NCBI GenBank assembly: GCA_035335645.1
Contig: DAOQMM010000028.1
Coordinates: forward strand, 1 to 33,877
DNA: 33,877 bases
Reading direction: 5' to 3'
Origin: Zoogloea sp035335645
GTDB taxonomy: Bacteria > Pseudomonadota > Gammaproteobacteria > Burkholderiales > Rhodocyclaceae
The notes under the pieces are model-generated. The model did not search any database. It had not been told where the DNA came from and saw nothing but the letters and a program-made list of their open reading frames with translations. The position numbers and the translations under genes were made by a program. Shown piece by piece: positions 1 to 10,718 of this stretch. Within the stretch, counting starts at the first letter, position 1; each line of letters begins with the position of its first letter.

Positions 1-456
1 TCAGCGTGTCACGCGGGTGGTGCGGCCGTCCTGCAGCAGGCGCACGCGCTCACCGGGCTTGAAGCCCTCGCCCTCGTCTTCCTGGACGATGGCAAGCATT
101 TCACCGTTGTCCATCTTCAGGGTGATTTCCAGACCGTTCTTGCGGGTCAGGCCTTCTTCGGCTGCCGAGCCGGCCAGACCGCCCACCACGGCACCGACCA
201 CGGCACCGATGCTGGAGCCCTTGCCTCCGCCGACGGTGCTCCCGGCGATGCCGCCAACGGCGGCGCCGCCCAGAGTGCCGATCGGCGACTTGGTGCCTTC
301 GAGTTTGACGACGCGGACGCTTTCGATGACGCCCATGCGGACATTCATGACGCGGCGGGCTTCGGCACGCTCATAGGTGCCGCCGCCCAGTCCGGAGGCA
401 CAGCCGGTGACGGATACGACGGCCACGAGGGCGAGGGAGAGGGGGAGCAGACGCAT
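1..456 (-). CDS. Glycine-zipper outer-membrane lipoprotein (SlyB / 17 kDa antigen-like)
   Basis: A 151-residue predicted lipoprotein. It begins with a signal peptide ending in the lipobox VTGC (Cys19 is the acylated residue). Residues about 59-102 form two glycine-rich hydrophobic stretches (GGAAVGGIAG and GAVVGAVVGGLAG), the pattern of the glycine-zipper 2TM domain. A short, charged beta-rich tail (about 108-151) follows, as in SlyB/PcP proteins. Members of this family sit in the outer-membrane periplasmic leaflet and are linked to envelope integrity; a specific role cannot be read here. The ATG at 456 was chosen because it gives the signal peptide directly. The reading frame stays open upstream to 810, but that extension is an arginine-rich shadow of the kinase gene. 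It lies 11 bases downstream of the kinase gene and is the last gene of the minus-strand run that is visible. Confidence 0.85.
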   Translation of the reverse strand: MRLLPLSLALVAVVSVTGCASGLGGGTYERAEARRVMNVRMGVIESVRVVKLEGTKSPIGTLGGAAVGGIAGSTVGGGKGSSIGAVVGAVVGGLAGSAAEEGLTRKNGLEITLKMDNGEMLAIVQEDEGEGFKPGERVRLLQDGRTTRVTR

Positions 457-467
457 GGTTTTTCCTT

Positions 468-1403
468 TCACCACAGGGTTGTGCCGAAGGCTTCGCGAAA
501 GCGTTCGGCGATTTCGTCGCGGCGGGGGGTGTGGTTCTGGCCCCCGCGGCTGGCAATCTTGAGGGCCCCCATCAGCGACGCAAGGCGGCCGGTGAGCGCC
601 CAGTCCAGGCCCGCCTCGATGCCGTAGAGCAGGCCGGCACGGTAGGCGTCGCCGCAGCCGGTGGGGTCTTCGACGGCCGCCGGCCGGACGCAGGGAATGT
701 CGATGCGTTGCCCGCCGGTGTGGATCTCGGAGCCTTCGCCGCCGCGTGTGACGATCAGTGCCTTGAGTTCTCCGGACAGGCTGGCCGGCGTCCGGCCGGT
801 GCGCTCGCACATCAGGCGCGCCTCGTAGTCGTTGACCGTGCAGTAGTCGGCCAGTTGCAGACAGGCGACGAGCTCTTCGCCGGAGAACATGGGCAGGCCC
901 TGACCGGGATCGAAGATGAACGGGATGCCGGCTTCGGCAAACTGGCGGCAGTGTTCGAGCATGCCATCGCGGCCGTCCGGGGCGACGATGCCCAGGCGCA
1001 CGTCGCGGGCATCGCTCACCTTGTTGAGGTGGGACTGGGTCATGGCGCCCGGATGGAAGGCAGTGATCTGGTTGTCATCCAGATCGGTGGTGATGAAGGC
1101 CTGCGCGGTATAGGTGCCGGGCACGTGGGTGACGTGGGCACGGGACAGGCCGAGACCGTCGAGACGCTCCAGGTACGGGCCGGCGTCATCGCCGACGGTG
1201 GCCATGATCAGCGGATCGCCGCCCAGGAGCTTGAGGTTGTAGGCGATGTTGCCCGCGCAGCCACCGAACTCCCGCCGCATCTCCGGCACCAGGAAGGAGA
1301 CGTTGAGGATGTGGATCTGCTCGGGGAGGATGTGGTTGCGGAAGCGATCATGGAACACCATGATCGAATCGAAGGCGATGGAGCCGCAGATGAGGGTGGA
1401 CAT
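468..1403 (-). CDS. PfkB-family carbohydrate/nucleoside kinase (adenosine kinase-like)
   Basis: A 311-residue ribokinase/PfkB-fold kinase. The N-terminal glycine motif (EFGGCAGNIAYNL, about 46-58) is the substrate-binding signature. The C-terminal anion-hole motif is DPTGCGDAYRAG (246-257), with Asp252 as the expected catalytic base; the family more often has DTxGAGD. Family members phosphorylate sugars or nucleosides using ATP. The overall form resembles the adenosine-kinase-like branch, but the substrate cannot be assigned. The start at the ATG at 1403 is chosen because MSTLICGSIAFD begins the first beta strand directly; an in-frame ATG at 1445 would add 14 residues. Neither start has a clear ribosome binding site. 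It lies 83 bases after the DUF3426 gene and 11 bases before the lipoprotein gene, on the same strand. Confidence 0.85.
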   Translation of the reverse strand: MSTLICGSIAFDSIMVFHDRFRNHILPEQIHILNVSFLVPEMRREFGGCAGNIAYNLKLLGGDPLIMATVGDDAGPYLERLDGLGLSRAHVTHVPGTYTAQAFITTDLDDNQITAFHPGAMTQSHLNKVSDARDVRLGIVAPDGRDGMLEHCRQFAEAGIPFIFDPGQGLPMFSGEELVACLQLADYCTVNDYEARLMCERTGRTPASLSGELKALIVTRGGEGSEIHTGGQRIDIPCVRPAAVEDPTGCGDAYRAGLLYGIEAGLDWALTGRLASLMGALKIASRGGQNHTPRRDEIAERFREAFGTTLW

Positions 1404-1486
1404 GGGCGTCTTGAAGATGTCGTTCGGATTATAGAAGCCGCGCATGGATGCCGGGATGGCATGTGTTGCGGGATGTTTCGGCGCGC

Positions 1487-2794
1487 TCAGGGGTGGAAGG
1501 CGAGGACCTGATAGCCTGCTGCGGCCACGCCGGGGGCGTCAAAGACGATGCGGGCGGAGATTTCCTGGTTGGGCGCGAAGGCCGCCTTGCGGGCATCGGG
1601 GGGCAGCCATTGGGCCGGTTCGAGCACGCGGCGGACGAGGGCCTTGTCGCGGGCGTCCGTGAGGGTGATCTCGAGGTAGGGGTAGGCCTGCTCGAAATCT
1701 GCCCGGTTGCGCAAGGTGGCGTAGAGGGTGAACCGCGCTTCCCGGCTGCCGTCCGGCTGCATGTCGGAACTTTCGATGGTGATCAGGCTGGAATCCCGCG
1801 GCAGGGGCATGTCGCAGCCGATCCGATCGCACAGCGCTTCGAGGGCCGGGCGCAGGGCGGGTGCGGCGAGGGCGATCCGGTTGCGGAATACGAGCACCCC
1901 CTGCGCGAGCAGCGCGACGATCAGGAAGGTGACGGCGGCGGCCCAGACGGCCTGGCGCAGACCGCGGGGTGGGGCGTCCTCGTCATCCGCTGCGGAGGTG
2001 TCGGGGCCGGCCTGCGGAGCAGGCAGGACGAAGGGAGCGTCGTCTGCGTCGGCCACCAGCGTGAACGGCTTGGGCGCGGGGTCTGGTGCTGCGCCAGGTT
2101 CGGGTTCGAGGCGCACGTCGTTCGGAGGGGCGCCAAAGTCGGGCGGCAGCGGGAAGGCCGCGGCGGGCGGCGGCTCTGTGCTTGCGCCATCGTCGCGCGC
2201 TGACTCGATCGGGGCGGGCTCGGTCGCGCGGGCAATCTCTGCGACGTGCTCATCCACGTCCAACGGGAGAAGGTGCTCGTCGGGCGGTCCGTCACCGTGT
2301 CGCGCCGGTGGGTCGTCAAGGATGAAGGTGGGCTCGACAGGGGGCGCGTCGTCCAGGCGCTCGGGCAGGGTGTGCGTGCTTCCGTCGGGAAACGGATCTG
2401 CAAGCGGTGCTGCGTCGAAGGCCGGCGTCTGGGATGTGGGCTCGTCAGCAGCGTCAAGCAGCTCGGGCTCGGCAGGTGCGTCGTCCGGCAGGGGCGGAAT
2501 CTCGCCGATGGGCTCGATATGGGGCGACGGGCTGTCAGGGTCCGGGGCTGTCCAGTCGTGCCGAGCCCTGACGGATTTCTCCTCGAGGATGAAGACCGGA
2601 CTTTCAACCGCTTCGGCGAGGGGTTCGCCATCGACGCTGGCGGGCGGCGGCGGGACCGGGTTCTCGACGAGGGTTTCGAGGGCGTTGAAGGCGTGCTGGC
2701 AGTGGCCGCAGCGCACGCGGCCCTGGCGGGCGCGCAGTTGTTCCGGACGAACCCGGAAGGTCGTGGCGCACGCAGGGCAGCGCGCGAGGATCAT
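1487..2794 (-). CDS. Zinc-ribbon (MJ0042-type) and DUF3426 membrane protein
   Basis: A 435-residue protein with three parts. At the N-terminus (about 6-40) is a zinc-finger-like ribbon, CPAC with CGHC about 20 residues later. The middle (about 50-270) is a long acidic, proline- and alanine-rich linker of low complexity. A single membrane helix near residue 280 (TFLIVALLAQGVLVF) is followed by a DUF3426 domain (about 305-435) predicted to lie outside the cytoplasm. The function of the family is unknown. Its ATG overlaps the prmA stop codon as ATGA, so translation is probably coupled to prmA. Placement directly after prmA is familiar from other betaproteobacteria. The frame stays open upstream inside prmA but that part is a shadow. 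Confidence 0.85.
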   Translation of the reverse strand: MILARCPACATTFRVRPEQLRARQGRVRCGHCQHAFNALETLVENPVPPPPASVDGEPLAEAVESPVFILEEKSVRARHDWTAPDPDSPSPHIEPIGEIPPLPDDAPAEPELLDAADEPTSQTPAFDAAPLADPFPDGSTHTLPERLDDAPPVEPTFILDDPPARHGDGPPDEHLLPLDVDEHVAEIARATEPAPIESARDDGASTEPPPAAAFPLPPDFGAPPNDVRLEPEPGAAPDPAPKPFTLVADADDAPFVLPAPQAGPDTSAADDEDAPPRGLRQAVWAAAVTFLIVALLAQGVLVFRNRIALAAPALRPALEALCDRIGCDMPLPRDSSLITIESSDMQPDGSREARFTLYATLRNRADFEQAYPYLEITLTDARDKALVRRVLEPAQWLPPDARKAAFAPNQEISARIVFDAPGVAAAGYQVLAFHP

Positions 2795-3693
2795 GGCCCG
2801 GTCTGCTCCGGGCGGACGCCTTCGAGCCGCACCCAGCCGTCCGACAGGTCCGCCACGCGTAATGCGATGTAGGGCGCGTAGGCTGCGATGACCTGGTCGG
2901 CCTGGGCTTCCAGCACGCCGGACAGGGCGATCCGGCCGCCAGGGGCGATGTGGCTGGCCAGAAGCGGTGCCAGCATCTTGAGGGGATTGGTGAGGATGTT
3001 GGCGACCACGCGGTCGAACTGGCCGTCCAGAGCGGTGGACGAATGCAGGAGGGTGAGGTGGACGCCGTTGTTGCGGGCGTTGTCGGCGGCGGTCTCGACA
3101 GCCTTCTCGTCGATGTCCACACCGGTTACCGTGCCGGCGCCGAGACGTGCAGCGGCGATGCCGAGGATGCCTGAGCCGCAGCCGTAGTCGAGGACGCTCT
3201 GGCCGGGCTGCAGACTCGTCGCCAGCCATTCCAGGCACAGGCGCGTGGTCGGATGGGAGCCGGTGCCGAATGCCATGCCGGGATCGAGGACGAGGTTGAT
3301 GGCGTCGGGATCGGGCGCGGCGTGCCACGAGGGGACGATCCACAGTCGGTCGGTGACGCGGATCGGGTCGAACTGGCTCTGGGTGAGCTGGACCCAGTTC
3401 TGCTCCTCGACTTCCTCGATGTGGAAGGGGGGCACGGCGTCGAGGCCGGCCTCACCGGCTGCGGCCGACAGGGCGCTGGCCAGGTCGGCGTCCGGGTCGA
3501 AGAGGGCGACGACGCGGCTGTGGTCCCACAGGCTGGCCGGATGCATGCCGGGCTCGCCGAACTGGGGTCGCTCGGCCTCGGTGCCGGCGTCGGCGTCGTC
3601 GATGCTCACCGACAGGGCGCCGTGCTCCATGAGGGCTTCAGAGAGGGTCTCGGCGCGGGCCGCGTCGGCCTGCAGGATGACGGAGAGCCACAT
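2791..3693 (-). CDS. prmA: Ribosomal protein L11 methyltransferase
   Basis: A 300-residue protein that trimethylates ribosomal protein L11 using S-adenosylmethionine in the cytoplasm. The N-terminal L11-recognition domain is followed by the PrmA-specific stretch LDPGMAFGTGSHPTT and the SAM-binding motif I VLDYGCGSGILGIAAA. Later come the acidic motif GVDIDEKAVETA and VANILTNPL, the NPF-like active-site region in PrmA form. The length matches the family. The start at the ATG at 3693 gives MWLSVILQAD, typical of PrmA. The gene begins 4 bases after the accC stop codon and its own stop overlaps the next start (ATGA), consistent with an accB-accC-prmA operon, an arrangement common in proteobacteria. 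Confidence 0.97.
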   Translation of the reverse strand: MWLSVILQADAARAETLSEALMEHGALSVSIDDADAGTEAERPQFGEPGMHPASLWDHSRVVALFDPDADLASALSAAAGEAGLDAVPPFHIEEVEEQNWVQLTQSQFDPIRVTDRLWIVPSWHAAPDPDAINLVLDPGMAFGTGSHPTTRLCLEWLATSLQPGQSVLDYGCGSGILGIAAARLGAGTVTGVDIDEKAVETAADNARNNGVHLTLLHSSTALDGQFDRVVANILTNPLKMLAPLLASHIAPGGRIALSGVLEAQADQVIAAYAPYIALRVADLSDGWVRLEGVRPEQTGP

Positions 3694-3697
3694 GGTG

Positions 3698-5059
<1,362 letters not shown>

Positions 5060-5070
5060 GGCCATGGCGA

Positions 5071-5526
<456 letters not shown>

Positions 5527-5580
5527 AGTGTTCCCCTTGAATGATGACAACCCGCCGTCCGGCGGGCCGTGATGTCGATT

Positions 5581-6081
5581 TCAGGCGCCTGGCGCGGTGC
5601 GCAGGCGGGCGAGGACGAATTCCAGGGCGAGCTGGTAGCCCTGGGCGCCCAGTCCGCAAATGACGCCCACCGCCTTGTCCGAGAAATAGGAGTGATGGCG
5701 GAAGGGCTCGCGGGCGTGGATGTTGGACAGGTGCACCTCGACGAAGGGAATCGCGACCCCCGTGAGGGCATCCCGCAGGGCGACACTGGTGTGCGTGTAG
5801 CCCGCCGGGTTGATGATGATGAACGCGACGCCTTCGCTTTCGGCAGCCTGGACCCGGTCGATCAGTTCGCCTTCGTGGTTGCTCTGGAAGGATTCCAGAC
5901 ACACGCCGTCGGCGCGGGCACGGCTTTCCATGGCGCCATGGATGTCCGCCAGGGTGGTGAGACCATAGATGCCGGGCTCACGCCGGCCCAGCAGGTTGAG
6001 ATTGGGGCCGTGGAGGACAAGGATTCGGGTTTGCGGAAGCTCGCCGACGGTGCCTTCCTGAGTGCGATTTTTTCGCGTCAT
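5581..6081 (-). CDS. aroQ: Type II 3-dehydroquinate dehydratase
   Basis: A 166-residue type II dehydroquinase, which converts 3-dehydroquinate to 3-dehydroshikimate in aromatic amino-acid synthesis. The hallmark ILVLHGPNLNLLGRREPGIYG includes the catalytic tyrosine and the flexible-lid arginines. NPAGYTHTSVALRDAL carries the catalytic histidine, and EVHLSNIHAREPFRHHS is the substrate-binding loop. The core starts around residue 17; the N-terminal stretch MTRKNRTQEG is longer than in many AroQ proteins, and the true start could lie a little downstream, since no clear ribosome binding site precedes 6081. AroQ directly before accB-accC is a common arrangement in beta- and gammaproteobacteria. 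Confidence 0.95.
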   Translation of the reverse strand: MTRKNRTQEGTVGELPQTRILVLHGPNLNLLGRREPGIYGLTTLADIHGAMESRARADGVCLESFQSNHEGELIDRVQAAESEGVAFIIINPAGYTHTSVALRDALTGVAIPFVEVHLSNIHAREPFRHHSYFSDKAVGVICGLGAQGYQLALEFVLARLRTAPGA

Positions 6082-6142
6082 GGCGGCAAGTTTGCCGCAA
6101 TTCGGCGCACGTTGTCCACCTCGGCAGCGCCAGCCCGGTGCG

Positions 6143-6694
6143 TCAGCTGCCGCTCAGGGCGGCCAGTTGCCGGTCCAGTTCGTCCTGCGGGAATGCGCCC
6201 AGCTTGACGCGGGCGACGCGACCTTCCCGGTCGATGATGGCCGTGAAGGGCAGTCCCTGGGCCGCGTTGCCGAGGGCTTCGGTGAGGGTGATGACGTCCG
6301 GCGAGGCGATCAGGAGCGGGTAGGGGACGGGTGATTTGGCAGCGAATTCGGCGACGTTCTTGGGACTGTCGATGCTGATGCCCACGAACTGGACCTTGCG
6401 CCCCTTGTACTTGTCGCTGAGGGTCGCAAATTCCGGCATCTCCTTGCGGCAGGGGGGGCACCAGGTGGCCCAGAAGTTCACCACCAGCACCTGACCACGC
6501 CATTGTTGCAGGGCCTGTTGCGTGCCGGCGCTGTCGGGCAGCGAGAGCGCCATCAGGCGTGCTGTGGCATCGCGGGCAGCGGCGGTCGGCGCTGGTGACG
6601 GCGGGTCGGTGACGTGCTGGCGGGTGAGGAGGCCGGCGGCGGCTGCAAGCAGGCCGAGGGCGGCAATTGCGCTCCAGGTGGTCAGGCGAGTCAT
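6143..6694 (-). CDS. TlpA/ResA-like membrane-anchored thiol-disulfide oxidoreductase
   Basis: A 183-residue thioredoxin-fold protein anchored by an N-terminal membrane helix (about 7-23), with the catalytic domain in the periplasm. The active site is WATWCPPCRKEMPEF with Cys79 and Cys82. A cis-proline region (GLPFTAIIDREGRV) is also present. Proteins of this type reduce disulfides in the periplasm, often during cytochrome c maturation; the exact client is not shown here. The ATG overlaps the stop codon of the preceding hypothetical gene as ATGA, so the two are probably translated together. The open frame upstream of 6694 is a proline/arginine-rich shadow. Confidence 0.9.
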   Translation of the reverse strand: MTRLTTWSAIAALGLLAAAAGLLTRQHVTDPPSPAPTAAARDATARLMALSLPDSAGTQQALQQWRGQVLVVNFWATWCPPCRKEMPEFATLSDKYKGRKVQFVGISIDSPKNVAEFAAKSPVPYPLLIASPDVITLTEALGNAAQGLPFTAIIDREGRVARVKLGAFPQDELDRQLAALSGS

Positions 6695-7308
6695 GGCGTC
6701 GAGGTCTGTTCCGTTTGATTGACCAGGGCTTCGACGGTGGCGAGCCGGGCGCGTTCCGTCGGGCGCGTGCCATGGCCGCGGCGTCCGAGGCGTTCCACGT
6801 CCTGGGGATAGACCCGCAGGGTGACCGGAATGTCGTCCCAGTCGAGATGCAGGATGGCCTCGGGGCCGTCCGGCTGGTTGCGGCGGGGCTCGCGGTGGTC
6901 GTAGGGGACGCCCTGGTTGAGGAGGAAGATGTCCAGGTCCTTGGCGCTTTCCGGGAAGAGGTCGATTTCCACCTCGGCATAGCGGCCTGCGGTGCCTTCG
7001 AGGACGGCGCCGGTGAGATAGGGGCGGAAGGGCTCCAGTTCGCGCATCACGTCGAGGGCGGCGCGGCGCATGGCGAGCTGGCGTTCCAGGTGTTCCTCGT
7101 CCTGGAAGACGGCGAGGTAGGTGCGGACCTCGGCTTCGATTTCGGCGTTGTTGGGGAGTTCGTCGGCGGCGAAGGCGCCAAGCTGGCGGGCCGCCTTGCG
7201 TTTGGCGAAACCGTAGTCGCTGATGCCGTCTTCGGCAATCATGCGGGCGGCGAGGGCTGCGATCTCGCGGCGCAGGTGCTTGCGGTGGGGAACGGCGGGA
7301 CGCGGCAT
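6691..7308 (-). CDS. Conserved hypothetical protein, about 205 residues
   Basis: I do not recognise a characterised domain. The protein is soluble, with no signal peptide or membrane helix. The N-terminal half is helical and charged (REIAALAARMIAEDGI, then a region rich in Ala, Glu and Arg). The C-terminal half contains EVEIDLFPESAKDLDIFLL and LHLDWDDIPVTLRVYP, which look like beta strands. The codon usage and clean frame support a real gene, and the ATGA overlap with the thioredoxin gene supports co-translation. The start is uncertain: GTG at 7323 has no spaced ribosome binding site, while ATG at 7308 lies 14 bases after a GGAG. I chose 7308. It diverges from mpl, with 84 bases between the starts. 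Confidence 0.75.
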   Translation of the reverse strand: MPRPAVPHRKHLRREIAALAARMIAEDGISDYGFAKRKAARQLGAFAADELPNNAEIEAEVRTYLAVFQDEEHLERQLAMRRAALDVMRELEPFRPYLTGAVLEGTAGRYAEVEIDLFPESAKDLDIFLLNQGVPYDHREPRRNQPDGPEAILHLDWDDIPVTLRVYPQDVERLGRRGHGTRPTERARLATVEALVNQTEQTSTP

Positions 7309-7392
7309 GGGCAGACGGTGCACTCCGTTCGATTACAATGCCGGCCATTCTACACACGACTGTTGCGGCGCTGTTTCCGCGACGAAGCGACC

Positions 7393-8739
7393 ATGCACAT
7401 TCACATTCTGGGCATCTGCGGGACCTTCATGGGGGGCGTTGCCCTGCTGGCCCGGGCGGCCGGTCATACCGTGACGGGGTGCGATGCCAACGTCTATCCG
7501 CCCATGAGTACCCAACTGGAGGAGCAGGGCATCGGGCTGACCGAAGGCTATGGCGTCGAGCAGCTCGACCTGAAGCCCGACGTCTTCGTGGTGGGCAATG
7601 CGATCTCGCGCGGTAACCCGCTGCTGGAGGCGATCCTCGATGCCGGTCTGCCCTACGTGTCGGGGCCCCAGTGGCTGGCGGAGCACGTCCTTCAGGGGCG
7701 CTGGGTGCTGGCGGTGGCGGGCACCCACGGCAAGACCACGACCACGTCCCTGCTGGCGTGGATTCTCCAGGACGCGGGGCTGAATCCCGGCTTCCTGGTG
7801 GGCGGTGTGCCGAAGAACTTTGGCGTGTCGGCACGCTTGACCGAATCGCCCTTCTTCGTCATCGAGGCCGATGAGTACGACACGGCGTTCTGCGACAAGC
7901 GCTCCAAGTTCGTTCATTACCGCCCGCGGACGGCGATCCTGAACAATCTGGAGTTCGATCATGCAGACATCTTTGCCGATCTGGCGGCGATCGAGACGCA
8001 GTTCCACCATCTGGTGCGGATCATGCCGCGTGCCGGGCGTATCGTCGCCAACGCTGCCGAAGAGACCCTGCAGCGGGTGATCGGCCGCGGCTGCTGGTCC
8101 GAACTGGAATGGTTCAACGATGCGGCGGGCTGGTCGGTGGCGGAAGGGGCGGTGGAGGATGAGGTGGTGGTGCGTCATCTGGGCCGGGAGATCGGTCGCC
8201 GGCGCCTGCCCCTGTCCGGTCGGCACAACCGTTCGAATGCCCTGGCGGCCCTCGCCGCCGCGCGTCATGTGGGCGTGACGCCGGAAATCGCCCTGGACGC
8301 ACTGACGCGCTTCGAGGGCGTCAAGCGGCGTCTGGAATTACGCGGCACTGTGCGCGGGGTGGCGGTGTACGACGATTTCGCCCATCACCCGACCGCCATC
8401 GCCCTGACAGTGGGCGGCCTGCGCCGCCAGGTCGGGGCGGCGCGCATCCTGGCGGTGCTGGAGCCGCGCTCCAACACGATGAAGCTGGGCACCATGAAGG
8501 ATCAGCTGCCGGTCAGCCTGACCGACGCGGACAAGGTCTTCTGCTACGCCGCCCACCTGGGCTGGGATGCCGCGGCGGCGCTGGCGCCGATTGCCGACAA
8601 GTCCCTCGTGACGGACGATTTCGACGCGCTGATCGCGGCCATCGCCGCCGAGGCCCGGGACGGCGACCGCATCCTGGTGATGAGCAACGGCGGCTTCGGC
8701 GGCATCCACGGCAAGCTGCTCGACGCCCTCGCCCGCTGA
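7393..8739 (+). CDS. mpl: UDP-N-acetylmuramate:L-alanyl-gamma-D-glutamyl-meso-diaminopimelate ligase
   Basis: A 448-residue Mur-ligase-family enzyme that joins recycled murein tripeptide to UDP-N-acetylmuramate in the cytoplasm. It starts MHIHILGICGTFMGG, typical of Mpl rather than MurC. It has the ATP-binding loop AGTHGKTTTTSLLAW, the Mur-ligase motif ILNNLEFDHADIF, the HNRSNALAALAAA motif, and YDDFAHHPTAI, all intact. The length agrees with Mpl. The start at 7393 follows GAAGCGA, a modest ribosome binding site. The gene diverges from the hypothetical gene upstream and converges on ctaA, leaving 17 bases between the two stops. Its reading frame continues open for hundreds of bases upstream, but that part is antisense to the hypothetical gene. 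Confidence 0.96.
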   Translation: MHIHILGICGTFMGGVALLARAAGHTVTGCDANVYPPMSTQLEEQGIGLTEGYGVEQLDLKPDVFVVGNAISRGNPLLEAILDAGLPYVSGPQWLAEHVLQGRWVLAVAGTHGKTTTTSLLAWILQDAGLNPGFLVGGVPKNFGVSARLTESPFFVIEADEYDTAFCDKRSKFVHYRPRTAILNNLEFDHADIFADLAAIETQFHHLVRIMPRAGRIVANAAEETLQRVIGRGCWSELEWFNDAAGWSVAEGAVEDEVVVRHLGREIGRRRLPLSGRHNRSNALAALAAARHVGVTPEIALDALTRFEGVKRRLELRGTVRGVAVYDDFAHHPTAIALTVGGLRRQVGAARILAVLEPRSNTMKLGTMKDQLPVSLTDADKVFCYAAHLGWDAAAALAPIADKSLVTDDFDALIAAIAAEARDGDRILVMSNGGFGGIHGKLLDALAR

Positions 8740-8756
8740 GGGGCCGTCCGCCCCGG

Positions 8757-9800
8757 TCAGCGCAGCGGTTGGGGCGGCGGTGCGAAGAGGCCTGTGGTGC
8801 GGGCAGGGCGGGCCGTCTGCACTGCGCCCTGCGTGAACAGGCGCAGCGTCGCCGCCAGCGTGGCGCACAGGAGCAGGGCCGCGCCTGTGTTGTGGGCGAC
8901 GGCCAAGGGCAGAGGCCAATGCAGCAGGACGTTGCCGATGCCCAGCGCGAGCTGCAAGCTGAGGGCCACCAGCACGGCAAGCCCTTCGCCCCGCCAGCCG
9001 ACGCGACCCATCAGGGCGACGCCCAGGGTCCCGACGAGGCCCAGCACGACCCCGGCGAAGAGCCGGTGAGCCCAGTGGATTGCAGTCAGGGCGGTACCGG
9101 GCAGCAGGGCGCCGCTTGCCGTTGCCCCCAGTTCCCGGTCCAGGGTAAAGGCGTGGTGGGTGTCCAGTTCGGGCCACCAGCGGCCCTGGCAGGTGGGGAA
9201 ATCCGGGCAGGCCGCCGCCGCATAGTTGCTGCTCACCCAGCCACCCAGGGCGATCTGGACGAAGACTGCCGCCAGCGCAGCAAGCGCGAGGCTGCGCAGC
9301 CACGCGGGGGCGGGACGGCGGGACGGGGCGGGGCGTTCCCGCAGCCACAGCACCGCCAGCAGCGCCAGGGTGCTCAGGCCACCCAGCAGGTGGCCGGTGA
9401 CGATCACCGGCTTGAGGAGTCGCGTGACCGTGAGCATGCCCAGCAGGCCCTGGGCGCAGACGACGGCAAGCAACGCGATTTCCAGCCCGGGCGTCCGTTC
9501 GGCGCGTCGGCGCCAGGCCATGGCGACCAGCGCGAGGATGGCCAGCCCTAGACCGCTTGCCGCGTAGCGATGGATCATCTCCTTCCAGGCCTTGGGGGCT
9601 TCCACGGGTCTGTCGGGAAAGGCGTTGCGGGCGGCGGCCAGATCGGGGGCCTGTTCCGGCACGACGAGCTGGCCGTAGCAGCCGGGCCAGTCCGGGCAGC
9701 CCAGACCGGCATCCGACAGGCGCACGTAAGCGCCCAGGGAGACTACGACCAGCGCCAGCGCCAGCGCGCACTCCAGCACGAGGCGGTTGATGCGGCTCAC
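8757..9800 (-). CDS. ctaA: Heme A synthase (COX15/CtaA)
   Basis: A 347-residue polytopic membrane enzyme that oxidises heme O to heme A for cytochrome c oxidase. About eight membrane helices are visible. The conserved histidines occur in EMIHRYAASGLG, VTGHLLGGLS, IHWAHRLFAG and VAHNTGAALLL. Two short cysteine loops, CPDWPGC and CPDFPTC, occur in equivalent places in the two halves of the protein, as in the cysteine-containing CtaA types. The start is a GTG at 9800 that overlaps the ctaB stop as GTGA; the open frame upstream belongs to a shadow of ctaB. It is the last gene of the oxidase operon and acts on the product of CtaB. Confidence 0.95.
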   Translation of the reverse strand: MSRINRLVLECALALALVVVSLGAYVRLSDAGLGCPDWPGCYGQLVVPEQAPDLAAARNAFPDRPVEAPKAWKEMIHRYAASGLGLAILALVAMAWRRRAERTPGLEIALLAVVCAQGLLGMLTVTRLLKPVIVTGHLLGGLSTLALLAVLWLRERPAPSRRPAPAWLRSLALAALAAVFVQIALGGWVSSNYAAAACPDFPTCQGRWWPELDTHHAFTLDRELGATASGALLPGTALTAIHWAHRLFAGVVLGLVGTLGVALMGRVGWRGEGLAVLVALSLQLALGIGNVLLHWPLPLAVAHNTGAALLLCATLAATLRLFTQGAVQTARPARTTGLFAPPPQPLR

Positions 9801-10699
9801 AGCAGGCGGTCCAGGAAGAGGGCGGCGAACAGGCCTGTGAGATAGATCAGCGAGTAGCGGAAGGCGCCGCGGGCGCGATCGTCCGAGTAGTCGCGCCAGA
9901 GCCGCCAGGCCTGGTGCAGATACCCCAGGTTGAGGCCGCTGACGAGCAGGGCGTAGGTGCCGCCGGACAGGCCCAGGGTGCAGGGCAGATAGGACACGGC
10001 GGCCAGTAGTACGGTGTAGAGCAGGATGTGCAGGCAGGTGAGCGGCACGCCGTGGCTCACCGGCAACATGGGCAGGCCGGCGCGGGCGTATTCCTCCCTC
10101 CGGTAGCAGGCCAGGGCCCAGAAGTGGGGCGGTGTCCACAGGAAGATGATGAGGAACAGGGCGAGGGCCGGCAGGCCGATGGTGCCGGTCATCGCAGCCC
10201 AGCCGAGGACGGGCGGCATGGCGCCGGACGCGCCGCCGATGACGATGTTCATGGGCGTCGCGGGTTTGAGGAGCAGGGTGTAGACGATGGCGTAGCCCAG
10301 GAAGGTGGCGAGGGTCAGCCACATGGTCAGGGGATTGACCGCCATGTGCAGTACCCACAGCCCGGCGCCCCCGGTCAGGCAGGCGAGGCCGAGGGTCTCC
10401 GCAGGGGTGATCAGGCCGAGGGGCAGTGGACGGGCGCGGGTGCGGGCCATGCGTGCGTCGATGGTGCGTTCCACCAGGCAATTGATGGCCGCGGCGGCCC
10501 CCGCCACGAGGGCGATGCCCAGAGTGGCAGCCAGCAGGCGGCCGAGGGGCGGCCAGCCGGGCACGGCAAGGAACATGCCGATCAGTGCGGTGAACACGAT
10601 CAGGCTGTTCACCCGGGGCTTGCACTGGGTGACAAAGGCGGCCAGGCGCAGCGTCAGGGGGGCGCGGAGGGCGGTGGGGGCGTGCAGGAGGGCAGGCAT
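9797..10699 (-). CDS. ctaB: Protoheme IX farnesyltransferase (heme O synthase)
   Basis: A 300-residue UbiA-family membrane prenyltransferase that adds a farnesyl group to heme b to make heme O. The N-terminal FVTQCKPRVNSLIVFTALIG is the family signature region. The first polyprenyl-diphosphate motif reads INCLVERTIDARMARTRARP, with Glu where many members have the first Asp; the second Asp and the RTRARP part are intact. About nine membrane helices are visible. The ATG at 10699 gives the usual short N-terminus. It follows the SCO-like gene by 19 bases and overlaps ctaA by four bases (GTGA). Also named cyoE or ctaB; ctaB fits the aa3-type context. Confidence 0.95.
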   Translation of the reverse strand: MPALLHAPTALRAPLTLRLAAFVTQCKPRVNSLIVFTALIGMFLAVPGWPPLGRLLAATLGIALVAGAAAAINCLVERTIDARMARTRARPLPLGLITPAETLGLACLTGGAGLWVLHMAVNPLTMWLTLATFLGYAIVYTLLLKPATPMNIVIGGASGAMPPVLGWAAMTGTIGLPALALFLIIFLWTPPHFWALACYRREEYARAGLPMLPVSHGVPLTCLHILLYTVLLAAVSYLPCTLGLSGGTYALLVSGLNLGYLHQAWRLWRDYSDDRARGAFRYSLIYLTGLFAALFLDRLL

Positions 10700-10718
10700 A
10701 GGGTCTCCGGGGTGAGCG